A stretch of DNA of 64,000 bases. Source: Rikenellaceae bacterium. Its GTDB lineage: Bacteria; Bacteroidota; Bacteroidia; Bacteroidales; Rikenellaceae. Shown here one piece after another: positions 42,081 through 51,517 of the stretch. The position numbers were made by a program, and so were the translations under genes. The stretch is from positions 248,001 through 312,000 of the forward strand of contig CABJAJ010000001.1 in NCBI GenBank assembly GCA_902363575.1, in the 5' to 3' direction. Below the pieces are notes generated by a model. It was not told the origin of the DNA and did not search any database. It was given only the letters and a program-made list of their open reading frames with translations. Every line of letters begins with the position of its first letter. Position 1 is the first letter of the stretch.

Positions 42081-42490
42081 TGAAAATCGCAAAAGGAAAA
42101 CTTAAATTATCCTCGTCCGATACCAAAATCGGGGAGTTTGTCATTACCAATGAAGCCGAACATGTTAAGATTCAGGCAACAAGTGGCTTTTGGTCGATGC
42201 GTTACCACCAGTCAACACCCTTTGCCCGTTTTATTGAAACCGGCCTACAAAACAAACAAACGGAAGCCCTGCACAACATTATAAGCGTGCTCTACTATGC
42301 CACTACCCTCGTGCCTGATGTGGAATATTTAAAGCAGGTCCAAAATTCGTGTATTGACTATTATGAGCGAAATAAGGAAATATTGGGAGCTCCCGCCGTA
42401 TCGGATGCCGAAGACAAGGTTATCTTGCAAGAGCTGAAAGAGGAATACTTGGCAGCAGAAGCACTGCACGAAGAAAATGAAAGAGAATAA
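42080..42490 (+). CDS. Unrecognised 136-residue protein
   Basis: I do not recognise it. The first half is mixed beta (KLKLSSSDTKIGEFVITNEAE region), the second half is helical, ending with an acidic coiled-coil segment (LQELKEEYLAAEALHEENE). It overlaps the helicase gene by one base and the next small HTH gene by 14 bases, so it belongs to a replication operon and may assist replication or packaging. Confidence 0.7.
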   Translation: MKIAKGKLKLSSSDTKIGEFVITNEAEHVKIQATSGFWSMRYHQSTPFARFIETGLQNKQTEALHNIISVLYYATTLVPDVEYLKQVQNSCIDYYERNKEILGAPAVSDAEDKVILQELKEEYLAAEALHEENERE

Positions 42491-42740
42491 CTTAATTATG
42501 GATAGGTGTCGGGAAATGATAAATCCAGGCATCAAAGAAGAAGGTGATTATTCCGTTTTTATAGCGGAATCAATTTTAGACGCAATGGAAGCAAAAAGTA
42601 TGACAAAACAACAATTTGCTTTTCTTGTTGGCGAGCCTTTGTCTGAAATTGATAGTTGGCTATGTGGGACATATTCTTTCGATTATGCAACCATTCGTAA
42701 AATCGAAACCGTATTAGGCGATCTGCCAAAGCGCAAATAA
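42477..42740 (+). CDS. Small XRE-like protein
   Basis: An 87-residue protein. After a short start the sequence FIAESILDAMEAKSMTKQQF, AFLVGEPLSEIDSWLCGTYS and ATIRKIETVLGDL fits a helix-turn-helix of the antitoxin type. It is the last gene of the plus-strand helicase operon and is convergent with the DUF1064 nuclease gene, 38 bases away. Confidence 0.7.
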   Translation: MKENNLIMDRCREMINPGIKEEGDYSVFIAESILDAMEAKSMTKQQFAFLVGEPLSEIDSWLCGTYSFDYATIRKIETVLGDLPKRK

Positions 42741-42778
42741 GATTAACAGTTGGGGCCGTTGATAAGACGGCCCCAATG

Positions 42779-43159
42779 CTAATATACCTCGTGTATTTCT
42801 ATTCCATGCACATATCGCATGAGACGTTTTTTAAGACGATATACCGGGTCTTGGAACTTAAAACTCGCCTTGACGTCCTCTACGATAACTTTACCGTCCC
42901 GCACATAGCTGAAATCGGCAATGTAGTGGGTGGCTTTCTGCACACACCGTCTCTCCTGCTTGATCTTGGTCTTGAGCCGTTTTTCAAAGGTTTGATAAAT
43001 AGGCGGGATAAGCTCAAATTTTACTTGTCGCCGCAAATCGGAAATGATACCTTCGCTTTGCTCCTCTAAAAGCGCCTCGTATCGTTTGTACTCTTTCCTG
43101 CTGTCGAATACCGTCCCGTCCTCGGACGTTACTTTTCGGTTTTTATATTTGCTGCTCAT
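42779..43159 (-). CDS. DUF1064 phage nuclease-like protein
   Basis: A 126-residue protein of the DUF1064 family, related to restriction-endonuclease-fold resolvases found in phages. Visible are FDSRKEYKRYEAL at the N-terminus, HYIADFSYVRDGKVIVEDVK (a D...E-x-K-type site with E as EDVK) and a basic C-terminus. It may resolve branched DNA before packaging. I chose MSSKYKNRK; this overlaps the end of the head-protein gene by 17 bases, and longer frames have no family support. Confidence 0.82.
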   Translation of the reverse strand: MSSKYKNRKVTSEDGTVFDSRKEYKRYEALLEEQSEGIISDLRRQVKFELIPPIYQTFEKRLKTKIKQERRCVQKATHYIADFSYVRDGKVIVEDVKASFKFQDPVYRLKKRLMRYVHGIEIHEVY

Positions 43160-43973
43160 AATCTTCATTGTTTGGCACGCCGAAACATACGCAATTCGGG
43201 TGTGCGGGTAATATGTCTTGTTGATCGACGGGATAAGTCTTGCCCGCCATTTCATCGCATATATCACACGGGTAGGAACTCCCCCGATAGACAGTGAAAG
43301 TAGCATAGCCCTTTCTTCGCCACAGCAGCAGGTTGGCATGTCCGTAAGCCTCGGCAATGGCAAAACGCTCGGCACGACGGAAATTCGCGGCAACCGAAAT
43401 GTACTTACCTTTTCCGTAAGTATAACCCATAGCCAAAATCATCGGAGCCGCATAATCCTGCCGCTCTTTGAAGGCTTGTCGAATGGCAGGCGCCTGATAG
43501 GGCACCTCCATGTAAGCCATGTAGTCCTGCAAAATGGCAACCGCCGTATCGCCCGAATTTAACCCTACGGCAATATATGCTTCCAACTGCTGTTTGAGGT
43601 CGGAAGCATAGCGGTCTAACCGGTAGATAAGATCGTGACCGTCGATGTTACGACGTATGTATTCCAAAGACAGCGCTTGATCCTGCTCCTGCAAATCCGG
43701 CACAAGCGTAAGGACGTATCGGATTCGATCTTCGATGATTCCCAATACTTCGTCAGATAAGGCGATAAGCTCTTCATTTACCAGTTGGTCCAAAGAAGAA
43801 TCGGCCGAAAAAACAAACTTGCGTCCTAACTCGGAAAAAAGAAAAGAGGCTTGGATGATATTAAGAATATGCTTGCGCATAGCATCGTCAATATCATCCT
43901 TCGCTTGTGCCATCTGCTCGACCACCCGGTCGATCCGTGCCTGTGCCTCTTGGATTTTATCTGTCGTCGCCAT
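43143..43973 (-). CDS. MuF-like head morphogenesis protein
   Basis: A 276-residue minor head protein of the phage Mu gpF/SPP1 gp7 type. It is helical in the first part, and the signature lies at the C-terminus: FRRAERFAIAEAY, YRGSSYPCDICDEMAGKTYP and LPAHPNCVCF, i.e. paired cysteines and the HPNCxC end. These proteins associate with the portal and are carried into the procapsid. I chose MATTDKIQEAQ; the longer frame overlaps the small gene upstream. Between them lies only a short overlap, consistent with one head operon. Confidence 0.85.
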   Translation of the reverse strand: MATTDKIQEAQARIDRVVEQMAQAKDDIDDAMRKHILNIIQASFLFSELGRKFVFSADSSLDQLVNEELIALSDEVLGIIEDRIRYVLTLVPDLQEQDQALSLEYIRRNIDGHDLIYRLDRYASDLKQQLEAYIAVGLNSGDTAVAILQDYMAYMEVPYQAPAIRQAFKERQDYAAPMILAMGYTYGKGKYISVAANFRRAERFAIAEAYGHANLLLWRRKGYATFTVYRGSSYPCDICDEMAGKTYPVDQQDILPAHPNCVCFGVPNNEDYEQQI

Positions 43974-44118
43974 CAAGAATCTTTCTCCTGTCTTTTTTGC
44001 GCGACAGCTTATAGTTTGCTTCCCGAAGCTGCGATTCCAGCTCCTTGATCGTATCCATTGCATCACGATATTTGCAATACAGTTTCTTGTACCTTTTCTG
44101 ATTTGCGAATCCTAACAT
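43957..44118 (-). CDS. Small basic coiled-coil protein (53 aa)
   Basis: A short frame MLGFANQKRYKKLYCKYRDA followed by a heptad-like TIKELESQLREANYKL segment and a basic end. It fits between the portal and MuF-like genes with a 17-base overlap into the latter. It is probably a small structural or chaperone protein of the head operon. Confidence 0.55.
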   Translation of the reverse strand: MLGFANQKRYKKLYCKYRDAMDTIKELESQLREANYKLSRKKDRRKILDGDDR

Positions 44119-44131
44119 AACATTTTGATTT

Positions 44132-45679
44132 TTAAGAGTTATTTTGTGCTTTAGCTATTGTTTCTCGTGTCCTGTTCACTACATTGTCGCCCTGTGCGGT
44201 TTCCGTAACCTGCGTCGTCACGGACTGCTGCACGGGCGACTGTATAGCTCTACGTTCTTCCTCAAGTCGCTGTTCATACTCCGCGTTCGAGGCATAGGGA
44301 TTCAACTCCGTGGCCGTGCGGGTAGAAAGAATACCCGCCACCTTCGATTGCACGAGGTTGCTGATGGTCTCGGCCACGTTCTGATGGACGTATGGAATAA
44401 TATCACCCCGCACACGCAAAGCGTTCATGCGGGATACTCGTCCTGTTTCTATTCCGTACCCCTGCTTGAAAATATTGACCATTTCGTCCATAAAATTATT
44501 CCACTCCTGACTGTCGGCCATCGCCTTTTCGATTGCAGGGGAGTATATGAGTTTCACGGTGACGCCCGGCAAGTCGCCTCCCTTGATTTCCGGCGGGTTT
44601 ACAGCAAACGAACCTCGAAAGATATTTTCCAGCAGGATTCGCAACTGCAATTCAAATGAAGAACTGGCATCGGCGCGATTGAGGGTCTTGGCGTCCGCGC
44701 TTTCATCCGAAGCTACAATCATCGTCGGGCGACCGTCCGACGTACCCTCCACATCCAAATCATTGGTGCTTTTGATAAAAAGGATGGGAAAAGCAAATGC
44801 CTTGTTGTTCTCGGCAAGTTGCGATACGGCCAGTTCGTAATTTTCGATGTTGTCTTGTGAAGGCGACCAGCAGGGCCCGATGGGCGAGCGTTTGTAGGCA
44901 ATGGGTATAAAGTCGAAGCCATGAAGCGTCGGGGGTTCTACTTCTTCCCATCCCGAAAGACCGGCGAACCTTTTGATCGTATTTCTGATTCGATCTGTCA
45001 GCGTATTGCTGCGTCTGAAATGGTAAATGTATCTGTTGTCCCACACATCCAGATAATCGACGGTGCGTCCTTTTTCGTCATATAACTTGTACTTGCGACC
45101 GAAAGCATCCAGATCGCCGGTTATGGGGTCATAATGTGGAAAGAGCACATCCCCCTCAAGATAGGAGAAAACGCGCCAGCGGAAAATACCGTTGGCCATG
45201 TAGCCACAGAAAGCAGCGTCGCCGGTAATTTTTTCAGCCCGCGCAGCGTAATACCACGCCGTTTCCATATTTTTATCCAACCACCCCTGAACAAAGTCGT
45301 GTAACAATTCGTGATCCTGCTGCGAGGGACGGGCATCCGAAAGTTTGAAGTCAATATTGTTTCCGCACAGATGACAAAGCTGCTTGACAGTGATGACGTA
45401 TTGGAACGGGAACGCGACGCGCGACAGAATCTCGGTAACAAATTGTTTTTTTTCATCGTCGTACTTTGTTTTGTCGGGATAGTAGCCCCGGCTAAGGATT
45501 TTATGGCCACTCACTTCGTATTCGCGCATAAAATCGGCTTGGCTCACAAGCTGGTATTGCACATTATCTTCCTGATAGGGTGCGTCCTTATCGAACGCCG
45601 TAATGTAACGGGGAAAAGGATCGGGGAGGATGCGTCGAAAGGGCTCCTTACGCAGTATTTCAATAGGATCGATGGTCAT
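44132..45679 (-). CDS. Phage portal protein
   Basis: A 515-residue protein with the layout of a siphophage portal: a basic N-terminal region, a central part with FIPIAYKRSPIGPCWSPSQ, QLAENNKAFAFPI and FELQLRILLENIFRGSF, then a helical C-terminus ending in a Gln/Thr-rich tail. It forms the ring through which DNA enters the capsid. It lies 11 bases after the terminase stop and before the head morphogenesis genes. An in-frame start nine codons earlier would overlap terminase. Confidence 0.8.
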   Translation of the reverse strand: MTIDPIEILRKEPFRRILPDPFPRYITAFDKDAPYQEDNVQYQLVSQADFMREYEVSGHKILSRGYYPDKTKYDDEKKQFVTEILSRVAFPFQYVITVKQLCHLCGNNIDFKLSDARPSQQDHELLHDFVQGWLDKNMETAWYYAARAEKITGDAAFCGYMANGIFRWRVFSYLEGDVLFPHYDPITGDLDAFGRKYKLYDEKGRTVDYLDVWDNRYIYHFRRSNTLTDRIRNTIKRFAGLSGWEEVEPPTLHGFDFIPIAYKRSPIGPCWSPSQDNIENYELAVSQLAENNKAFAFPILFIKSTNDLDVEGTSDGRPTMIVASDESADAKTLNRADASSSFELQLRILLENIFRGSFAVNPPEIKGGDLPGVTVKLIYSPAIEKAMADSQEWNNFMDEMVNIFKQGYGIETGRVSRMNALRVRGDIIPYVHQNVAETISNLVQSKVAGILSTRTATELNPYASNAEYEQRLEEERRAIQSPVQQSVTTQVTETAQGDNVVNRTRETIAKAQNNS

Positions 45680-45690
45680 AATGTCTTTTT

Positions 45691-47322
45691 TTAAGCAAGC
45701 ATCCACAAGCCTTTGCGGGAGGTGGGTTTTTTATTGGTGATAAGATGTTGAAACATCATCCACGCCTCAATAAAGTCCGGGGAGTGCCCGATAATCTGTT
45801 TCATCTGTTGTTTGGTTATGATTTCAAAACGTCCGTTGTCGGTTTCTTTGCTGCGAATAGCCAGTCGTTCTAAAAGCAACCGGTCGCGGATAGTGAAACG
45901 GATGCCTTTTTTGTCTTTTATGACTTTGTTCAGTACTTTTTGGTCTATGCTCCACTCTCCCAAATGAAGGGATTGAACGAATTTATCCGCACACTCCGAT
46001 TTGAGCTTGTCCCAAAGTTGAGAGTTCGAGGCCGTGGATTTGTTGTTGAAACCTATGGATCGCGGGAAGTCGTCCTTTAGCCACAGGCCCAATCCATTCA
46101 TGTCGTAGGTAAAATTTTCTTCCCTGACGCCGTTTTTTTCAAGGAAGTTGCGAACAAAGGGTACAACACGGTTGGTAGGTATCCCCTGCCATGCCTCTAC
46201 GTCGCATAGATGATGGCCGTCGGCGGCAAATATTACGAAGAAGTCACCGGTCAGGGCTACGTCTGCCGATGCGCGTTTTGTGCCGTCCCGATGCTCCACA
46301 GGACTATCAAAGACCGCGTGCATATCCTCCGAGGTGATAAGAGCTGTGCCATCGTCGCAATCCTCCCAAATGCCCGCAATATCCTTGATTGCGTCGGCAC
46401 CTCCCTGCGAGCTCACGCGGTTCATGTAGGTGGGGTCTGCGGCCTCGAGGATTTTGTTATCTATATAGTTGCCTTCGATGAAACAGAAAGAGGTGATGAA
46501 GTCGAAAGGATTTTTACCCGTTTCTCGGCATAGCTGGTCGATCTTGTGCTTGGCATTGGGGTTGTCGTACACCTCTTGGCGTGTATTGCCCCACGCAATG
46601 TCTTTAACCGTGGTGCCATAGCAATGGAAATAACGGATTTGCCCGCTTCGCTCAGGAATAACCCGGTTGGTGTCGGGATCGATATACCAATCCACGAACA
46701 GACGCAAAGAATTGCTTTTACCGACAGGATTACAGGTTCCCACAAGACGGCTCTTGACGCCGATAGTATTACGATTCGATCCGAGCAAGGTGAAAACCAC
46801 GCTCATATCTTCGACGGTATGTTCCGGTAACTCGTCAATGATGATAAGGGGCATTTCTGCACCTCGAAACCGGTCTTTGATTTTCTTGGGGTCTTGCAGG
46901 TGCTCCATCTTGAGCGTTGCTCCCGAAGTGAACTCCCATGTGAAGTTACTTTTGGTCGGAAGTCCGAAGCCGGTGAAAAGCTGACGGCTTGTTTTCCAGG
47001 GCCCGCGCTCAATGTCGTCCTCCAATTTCCGGAACGCATACATGGAGGCTTGGGGGTTTTCAATGTAGTTGAAACAAATGTATTGACTTATATAGCTTTT
47101 GCCCCCGCCTCGTTTACCCCCGATGAGCAGAAAGTCCGCGTCTTTGATGGTTACTTCTTCCTGAAAACCCTCCTGTGGAATGTGGTTGTAAATTTCCTTA
47201 CCCTCGGCTTTGAGACGTATGTTTTCCTCACGCAGTTGTTGAACGTACTCGTTGGTGTAAACCTCCTGTCCTACGGAAAGAAATACGGGGTCTAAATTTG
47301 AAGTGTCAAGAAGTTCTTTCAT
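45691..47322 (-). CDS. Large terminase subunit (TerL)
   Basis: A 543-residue DNA-packaging motor. The ATPase has Walker A in GGKRGGGKS (about 68-76) and Walker B PLIIIDELPEH (about 163-173). The nuclease domain follows with its first Asp in ASADVALTGDFF and an acidic cluster later. It cuts concatemeric DNA and pumps it through the portal. It is the first gene of the minus-strand packaging/head operon and has a near-perfect promoter 43 bases upstream. Confidence 0.92.
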   Translation of the reverse strand: MKELLDTSNLDPVFLSVGQEVYTNEYVQQLREENIRLKAEGKEIYNHIPQEGFQEEVTIKDADFLLIGGKRGGGKSYISQYICFNYIENPQASMYAFRKLEDDIERGPWKTSRQLFTGFGLPTKSNFTWEFTSGATLKMEHLQDPKKIKDRFRGAEMPLIIIDELPEHTVEDMSVVFTLLGSNRNTIGVKSRLVGTCNPVGKSNSLRLFVDWYIDPDTNRVIPERSGQIRYFHCYGTTVKDIAWGNTRQEVYDNPNAKHKIDQLCRETGKNPFDFITSFCFIEGNYIDNKILEAADPTYMNRVSSQGGADAIKDIAGIWEDCDDGTALITSEDMHAVFDSPVEHRDGTKRASADVALTGDFFVIFAADGHHLCDVEAWQGIPTNRVVPFVRNFLEKNGVREENFTYDMNGLGLWLKDDFPRSIGFNNKSTASNSQLWDKLKSECADKFVQSLHLGEWSIDQKVLNKVIKDKKGIRFTIRDRLLLERLAIRSKETDNGRFEIITKQQMKQIIGHSPDFIEAWMMFQHLITNKKPTSRKGLWMLA

Positions 47323-47364
47323 CGGAAATGTTTAACGTGCAACGTCACACGCCTCAAAACATCG

Positions 47365-47395
47365 CAAATTTACGAAAAATTTGCAATAAGTCAAA
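47365..47395 (-). promoter_or_regulatory. Promoter of the packaging/head operon
   Basis: Minus-strand TTTG (47395-47392), exactly 19 bases, TAAATTTG (47372-47365). It is a consensus Bacteroidetes promoter overlapping the divergent tail promoter. Confidence 0.8.
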
Positions 47396-47410
47396 TAATG
47401 ACTATATTTG
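47380..47410 (+). promoter_or_regulatory. Promoter of the tail/lysis operon
   Basis: TTTG (47380-47383), exactly 19 bases, TATATTTG (47403-47410). Its -33 half lies inside the divergent packaging promoter. Confidence 0.8.
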
Positions 47411-47459
47411 TGCAAATAATGTAGTGTCGCATTATACTTTTTCTTAGCTCGAAAGACCG

Positions 47460-47936
47460 ATGATCGATATTGACGGATATAAGGGTTTTTATATTCAAAA
47501 GGCAGAATCACAATATATTAAAGAGAGCAACGAAAGTTGGAATATCGTTGTTAAAAGCATACCCTTTACACTTATCCCGGATGTAAAGGAATATGCAAAA
47601 ACAGACTGGAGAGATCAAAACGGGGATGATGAATTTATCCCCTCGGTCCCGGTATATAAAGCCTACGATCTGGACGTCACGTTCTATTGTATAGCACCTC
47701 ACAACACCGCCAACGGATACATCAAATCTTTCTTCGACTATATACGAAGCGGGGAATTTTCCCTGTACGATAAATACACGGGCATCGGTCGTCAGAAAGT
47801 GCATTATGTATCCTTCTCGCCCAAATCTTTCATCCGACGTCGGGGACAGAATGATGTGGTAGAGTTTACCCTGAAATTCAAGGTGAACGATCCTTTGACG
47901 GATATTATTCTCGATCCCAATGCAAATATTGAATAA
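47460..47936 (+). CDS. Distal tail-like protein
   Basis: A 158-residue beta-rich protein at the position of a siphophage distal tail protein (Dit), immediately before the large tail-associated protein. It has GFYIQKAESQYIK, SVPVYKAYDLDVTFYCIA and a C-terminal VEFTLKFKVNDP strand, the fold expected of tail-tip hub proteins. It is the first gene of the plus-strand operon. The tape-measure gene that normally precedes it is absent. It overlaps the next gene by 17 bases. Confidence 0.6.
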   Translation: MIDIDGYKGFYIQKAESQYIKESNESWNIVVKSIPFTLIPDVKEYAKTDWRDQNGDDEFIPSVPVYKAYDLDVTFYCIAPHNTANGYIKSFFDYIRSGEFSLYDKYTGIGRQKVHYVSFSPKSFIRRRGQNDVVEFTLKFKVNDPLTDIILDPNANIE

Positions 47937-50900
47937 AGAAAGCGCCGTTATCGCACAGGCTACGGAGGTGCAATATACGGGTAAATGTATGGGAGAGCGA
48001 TATGTTTCCTGCAAAGTGAACTCCCCCGTACCCGTGGATTTCGCAATCGGAGACTATTGCCTTTACACCATCGATAATAAGAACGAGACCTTTACATTGG
48101 GGAGCATCCCGACGGTAAAGAAGGTCGCGTCCTCGGGCAGCTATGGGGCCGCCTATCAATATGATCTGAAATTTTTGGCAGCCCAATACGAGCTTGAGCG
48201 TAAGATGATGAACGATATAGTACTTGAGGATCGTGCCTCAGATACCTACTATACGGGTCTTGCAACCTGGACGACCTACGGCACGGCGCATGAATTGGCG
48301 AACCGCATACAGGCTAATTTGAATCAACTTTATACCGGAGATTCGGCATGGTTTATTGACGTCATAAACGAAGGAGATCCCGCAGAATTGTCATTCAATA
48401 ATACGAATTGCTGGGATGCTTTGCAAATGGTGCGGACGGTTTTCAACCTGAACTATATAATCATCGGTCGCACAATATATATCGGCATGTATGACAGTAG
48501 CATAGGTTTTACTTTTGAATACGGTAAAGGCAAAGGTATCTATGATCTGACACGCACCTCGGAAGATTCTACATCCGTGGTAACCCGGTTGCGGGCCTAT
48601 GGATCAAATCGCAATCTTCCGCGCGATTACAATAAAAAAGGATTGGTGCCAAAGAGCCAATATCTTACCCGCCTTATGCTGCCCGGTTATTCGGATACTT
48701 TGATCGATTATATCGATAGTGAGAATAAAACGATTTACGGAATACGGGAGGGAGTTATCGAATACGAGGATATTTACCCTTCCATCGAAGGTCTCACGGG
48801 CGACGACTTAAGGGATATGGAATTTGACACAAAGGCGGAAGGACGTATCGATGAGATAGTAGCCGTGAGCCCGATTTACGATTCCGAGCAGCCGACTTTC
48901 TTTGTGTGGATTAAGGATTTGGGGTTCGATATTCGAGATCATTTTACGCCCGAACCGCCCAAAATTGCTATCAAAGATGGCGCATTGGGGGGATACGAAT
49001 TTGAAATATCGGAAGTCTCTATTGACGAACAATCCTATCCTAAAGCCAAATACAGGCTACGGTTAAAACGTAACGAAGAAGATAATTTTACTCTGCCAGA
49101 TCAAATACTCAATATTTCGGGCGGCGATACTTTTGTTCTGCTCAATATTTACATGCCTGATGAATATGTATCGTTTGCCGAACATAAGCTAATGACGAGG
49201 GCGCAAGAATACCTCGCACAAAACGATCATACGAAAGTCTCCTACGCTCTGACTATCGATAATGTGGGCATAGCACGTATTCCCCATGTGGGGATGGCAC
49301 TCAAGGAAGGCAAGATTATTCATATTGTCGATAAGGATTTGGGCGTGGATAAATCCACCGTCATTCAGGATATAACCATTAAGGAGGGGACAGGCGGTTT
49401 GCCGAACTATACTCTCACGGTTTCGGATGAATATGCTACTTCAACGTTGAGCTCCATGCAGGAAGCCATCGAGGAGCAGAAACAGGTGATCGCCGGAGAC
49501 AGGATGCAAAATACCCGCACGGCACGACAGAACGCCATAACGCTAACCGCTTTAAGGGACAGTATTTTCGATCCCGACGGAGAGATCAAAGATGCTTTTC
49601 TGCGGACGATGATGTTCCAGGTGGGGGCCGACAGTATGAACTATGCACTTGACAAAACCCGCTTTTTTCGTGGTGTCCCTTCCAATATGATTTTTACCAA
49701 CACGGCAATTACTCTCGGTGCCGACGTGCTGCATCACTACGCCTATGGCGTGGGCGAGGAACCTGCTTCCGATTGGGCTATTACCGATCAATACAGCATA
49801 AATAATCTGAATGAAGAACAAACCTATTACGTGGCGATCAAAGCACGCAAAGACCGCCCGGTCGCTGAATGGATCGTCACGCCCGATTCCCAGCGTGTAG
49901 ATGCTCAGAACGGCTATTACATCTTCAACTTCGGCATTTTATTCCCCGTGGAGGATGACATTCGACGTTCTTTTGTGGAGACCCGAGGAATGACCTCCGT
50001 TTACGGCGATAGCATTGTGGCAGGGAAAATACAGTCCCAGGACGGGCAGACGTATTTCGATTTAACCAATGGAGTGCTTCATGTAGGACAAAACGCCGCG
50101 GAATTTGAGGATTATGCGTATTTGAAAAACACCTTTGCCAATGGCTCCACGACAATTGGCGGCGGCGTGGTGCTGACCGATTTTATCGGTGTCAAAGATG
50201 GAATAAACATTGTGGCCGGCATGACCACGGGTAGCTTAGGCACCAATAAAGTTCCGTTGCTTTTTGCCGGTGCTCAATCCTTGTCGGATGCTTTCAATGC
50301 CAAATTCGGCGTGCAGCCCGACGGTCATCTGTGGACCAAATCCGCCAGCCGTCAAATCAATTTATACGACGGGGAAATATCCTTTGTCGATAAAAATACT
50401 TCGGTTGTCTCTCTTTCTCCGCAAGAGTATGCGCCCGGCACAGGAACCAATCTGTTTTCCAATATCATTTCGGGCACGTCCGGCAATGGGACTTCGGTTA
50501 TAACAAATGGGAATATTGTAAGCGATGCTTTCAACCTTTCGTGGATTGCTGGCCACGACACCACTACTTTCAATTATAAAACCGTTACCACGTTCAGCCA
50601 ACCGTTTTCCATTGCCGGAACAAATGGCACTGTGGTATTTCCCGGTATAAAACTACGTATTATACTAAATCCCTCGGCCTTTACTGTCATCGAACCGGGG
50701 GACTTGAACATCAAACTATCGCACTCTACCTCTGTTTCATTAAATAAGAGCATATATAGCAATACCAGTGACTTAAGTACAACGCAAGATACGATTATTG
50801 GCCCGGATGGACGTCCCATGCCGACCGGAAACCCATACATCGAAGTCAATATACCGGCCAAAACCCTCACGGCCCTAACCTCCGGCACCTACTCGTTGCG

Positions 50901-51507
50901 AGTAATAACAAATTTTGTCATCACCCAAGCCTATTTACCGTCCGGTTATCGCCCCGACACCGGCTCGGTGAATATGGTTGTCACCAAAAACGGCGACCTG
51001 ACTTATTCATGGTCTGAAAAAAGCGTCCTATCTAAATTCTTTGGCAATGGGGTTGTCTTTGCCAAGACAGCAAATGAATATGCCGGTTTAATCGTGGATG
51101 CGAACAAGGGGGCTGCTCTTGAGGTTAGAAGTGGCAATGAGGGAATACGCATGACTAAAGATGGCATATTTCATTGGGATAAGTCACTTAACAAGTGGAT
51201 GATGCCTGGATTAGGGATAAGGCCGCGTGTTATCTCTGTGAATACCACGCTCACCGACGACGACAATTTTGTCGTTTTGAACAGTGCCTCCAGCATTACC
51301 GTGCGGCTGCCTGCGACCCCGAAAATCAACCAAGTTATCATGCTCAAGACGATCAACGGCTCCTATACGGTTAATGGAAATGGTAAAACAATATTTTGGA
51401 CGAATACCAATCAACCTACTTCGTTTACGATCAACAACTTCGTCATCGTAATGCTTGTATGGATGGCCGAGCGAAACCAATGGATGTATGGATATTTACC
51501 GGTATAA
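47920..51507 (+). CDS. Large phage tail protein (Tal-like baseplate/tip)
   Basis: A 1195-residue structural protein. The first ~400 residues resemble tail-tip hub proteins of the Tal/gp27 type (WTTYGTAHELANRIQANL, FNLNYIIIGRTIYIG). A coiled segment (about 505-545) leads to a long beta-rich C-terminal region, probably a fibre or receptor-binding part, with a repetitive beta-strand end (SSITVRLPATPKINQVIMLK). It would contact the host surface. The gene is intact. Confidence 0.75.
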   Translation: MQILNKESAVIAQATEVQYTGKCMGERYVSCKVNSPVPVDFAIGDYCLYTIDNKNETFTLGSIPTVKKVASSGSYGAAYQYDLKFLAAQYELERKMMNDIVLEDRASDTYYTGLATWTTYGTAHELANRIQANLNQLYTGDSAWFIDVINEGDPAELSFNNTNCWDALQMVRTVFNLNYIIIGRTIYIGMYDSSIGFTFEYGKGKGIYDLTRTSEDSTSVVTRLRAYGSNRNLPRDYNKKGLVPKSQYLTRLMLPGYSDTLIDYIDSENKTIYGIREGVIEYEDIYPSIEGLTGDDLRDMEFDTKAEGRIDEIVAVSPIYDSEQPTFFVWIKDLGFDIRDHFTPEPPKIAIKDGALGGYEFEISEVSIDEQSYPKAKYRLRLKRNEEDNFTLPDQILNISGGDTFVLLNIYMPDEYVSFAEHKLMTRAQEYLAQNDHTKVSYALTIDNVGIARIPHVGMALKEGKIIHIVDKDLGVDKSTVIQDITIKEGTGGLPNYTLTVSDEYATSTLSSMQEAIEEQKQVIAGDRMQNTRTARQNAITLTALRDSIFDPDGEIKDAFLRTMMFQVGADSMNYALDKTRFFRGVPSNMIFTNTAITLGADVLHHYAYGVGEEPASDWAITDQYSINNLNEEQTYYVAIKARKDRPVAEWIVTPDSQRVDAQNGYYIFNFGILFPVEDDIRRSFVETRGMTSVYGDSIVAGKIQSQDGQTYFDLTNGVLHVGQNAAEFEDYAYLKNTFANGSTTIGGGVVLTDFIGVKDGINIVAGMTTGSLGTNKVPLLFAGAQSLSDAFNAKFGVQPDGHLWTKSASRQINLYDGEISFVDKNTSVVSLSPQEYAPGTGTNLFSNIISGTSGNGTSVITNGNIVSDAFNLSWIAGHDTTTFNYKTVTTFSQPFSIAGTNGTVVFPGIKLRIILNPSAFTVIEPGDLNIKLSHSTSVSLNKSIYSNTSDLSTTQDTIIGPDGRPMPTGNPYIEVNIPAKTLTALTSGTYSLRVITNFVITQAYLPSGYRPDTGSVNMVVTKNGDLTYSWSEKSVLSKFFGNGVVFAKTANEYAGLIVDANKGAALEVRSGNEGIRMTKDGIFHWDKSLNKWMMPGLGIRPRVISVNTTLTDDDNFVVLNSASSITVRLPATPKINQVIMLKTINGSYTVNGNGKTIFWTNTNQPTSFTINNFVIVMLVWMAERNQWMYGYLPV

Positions 51508-51517
51508 ATAGAGAAAA

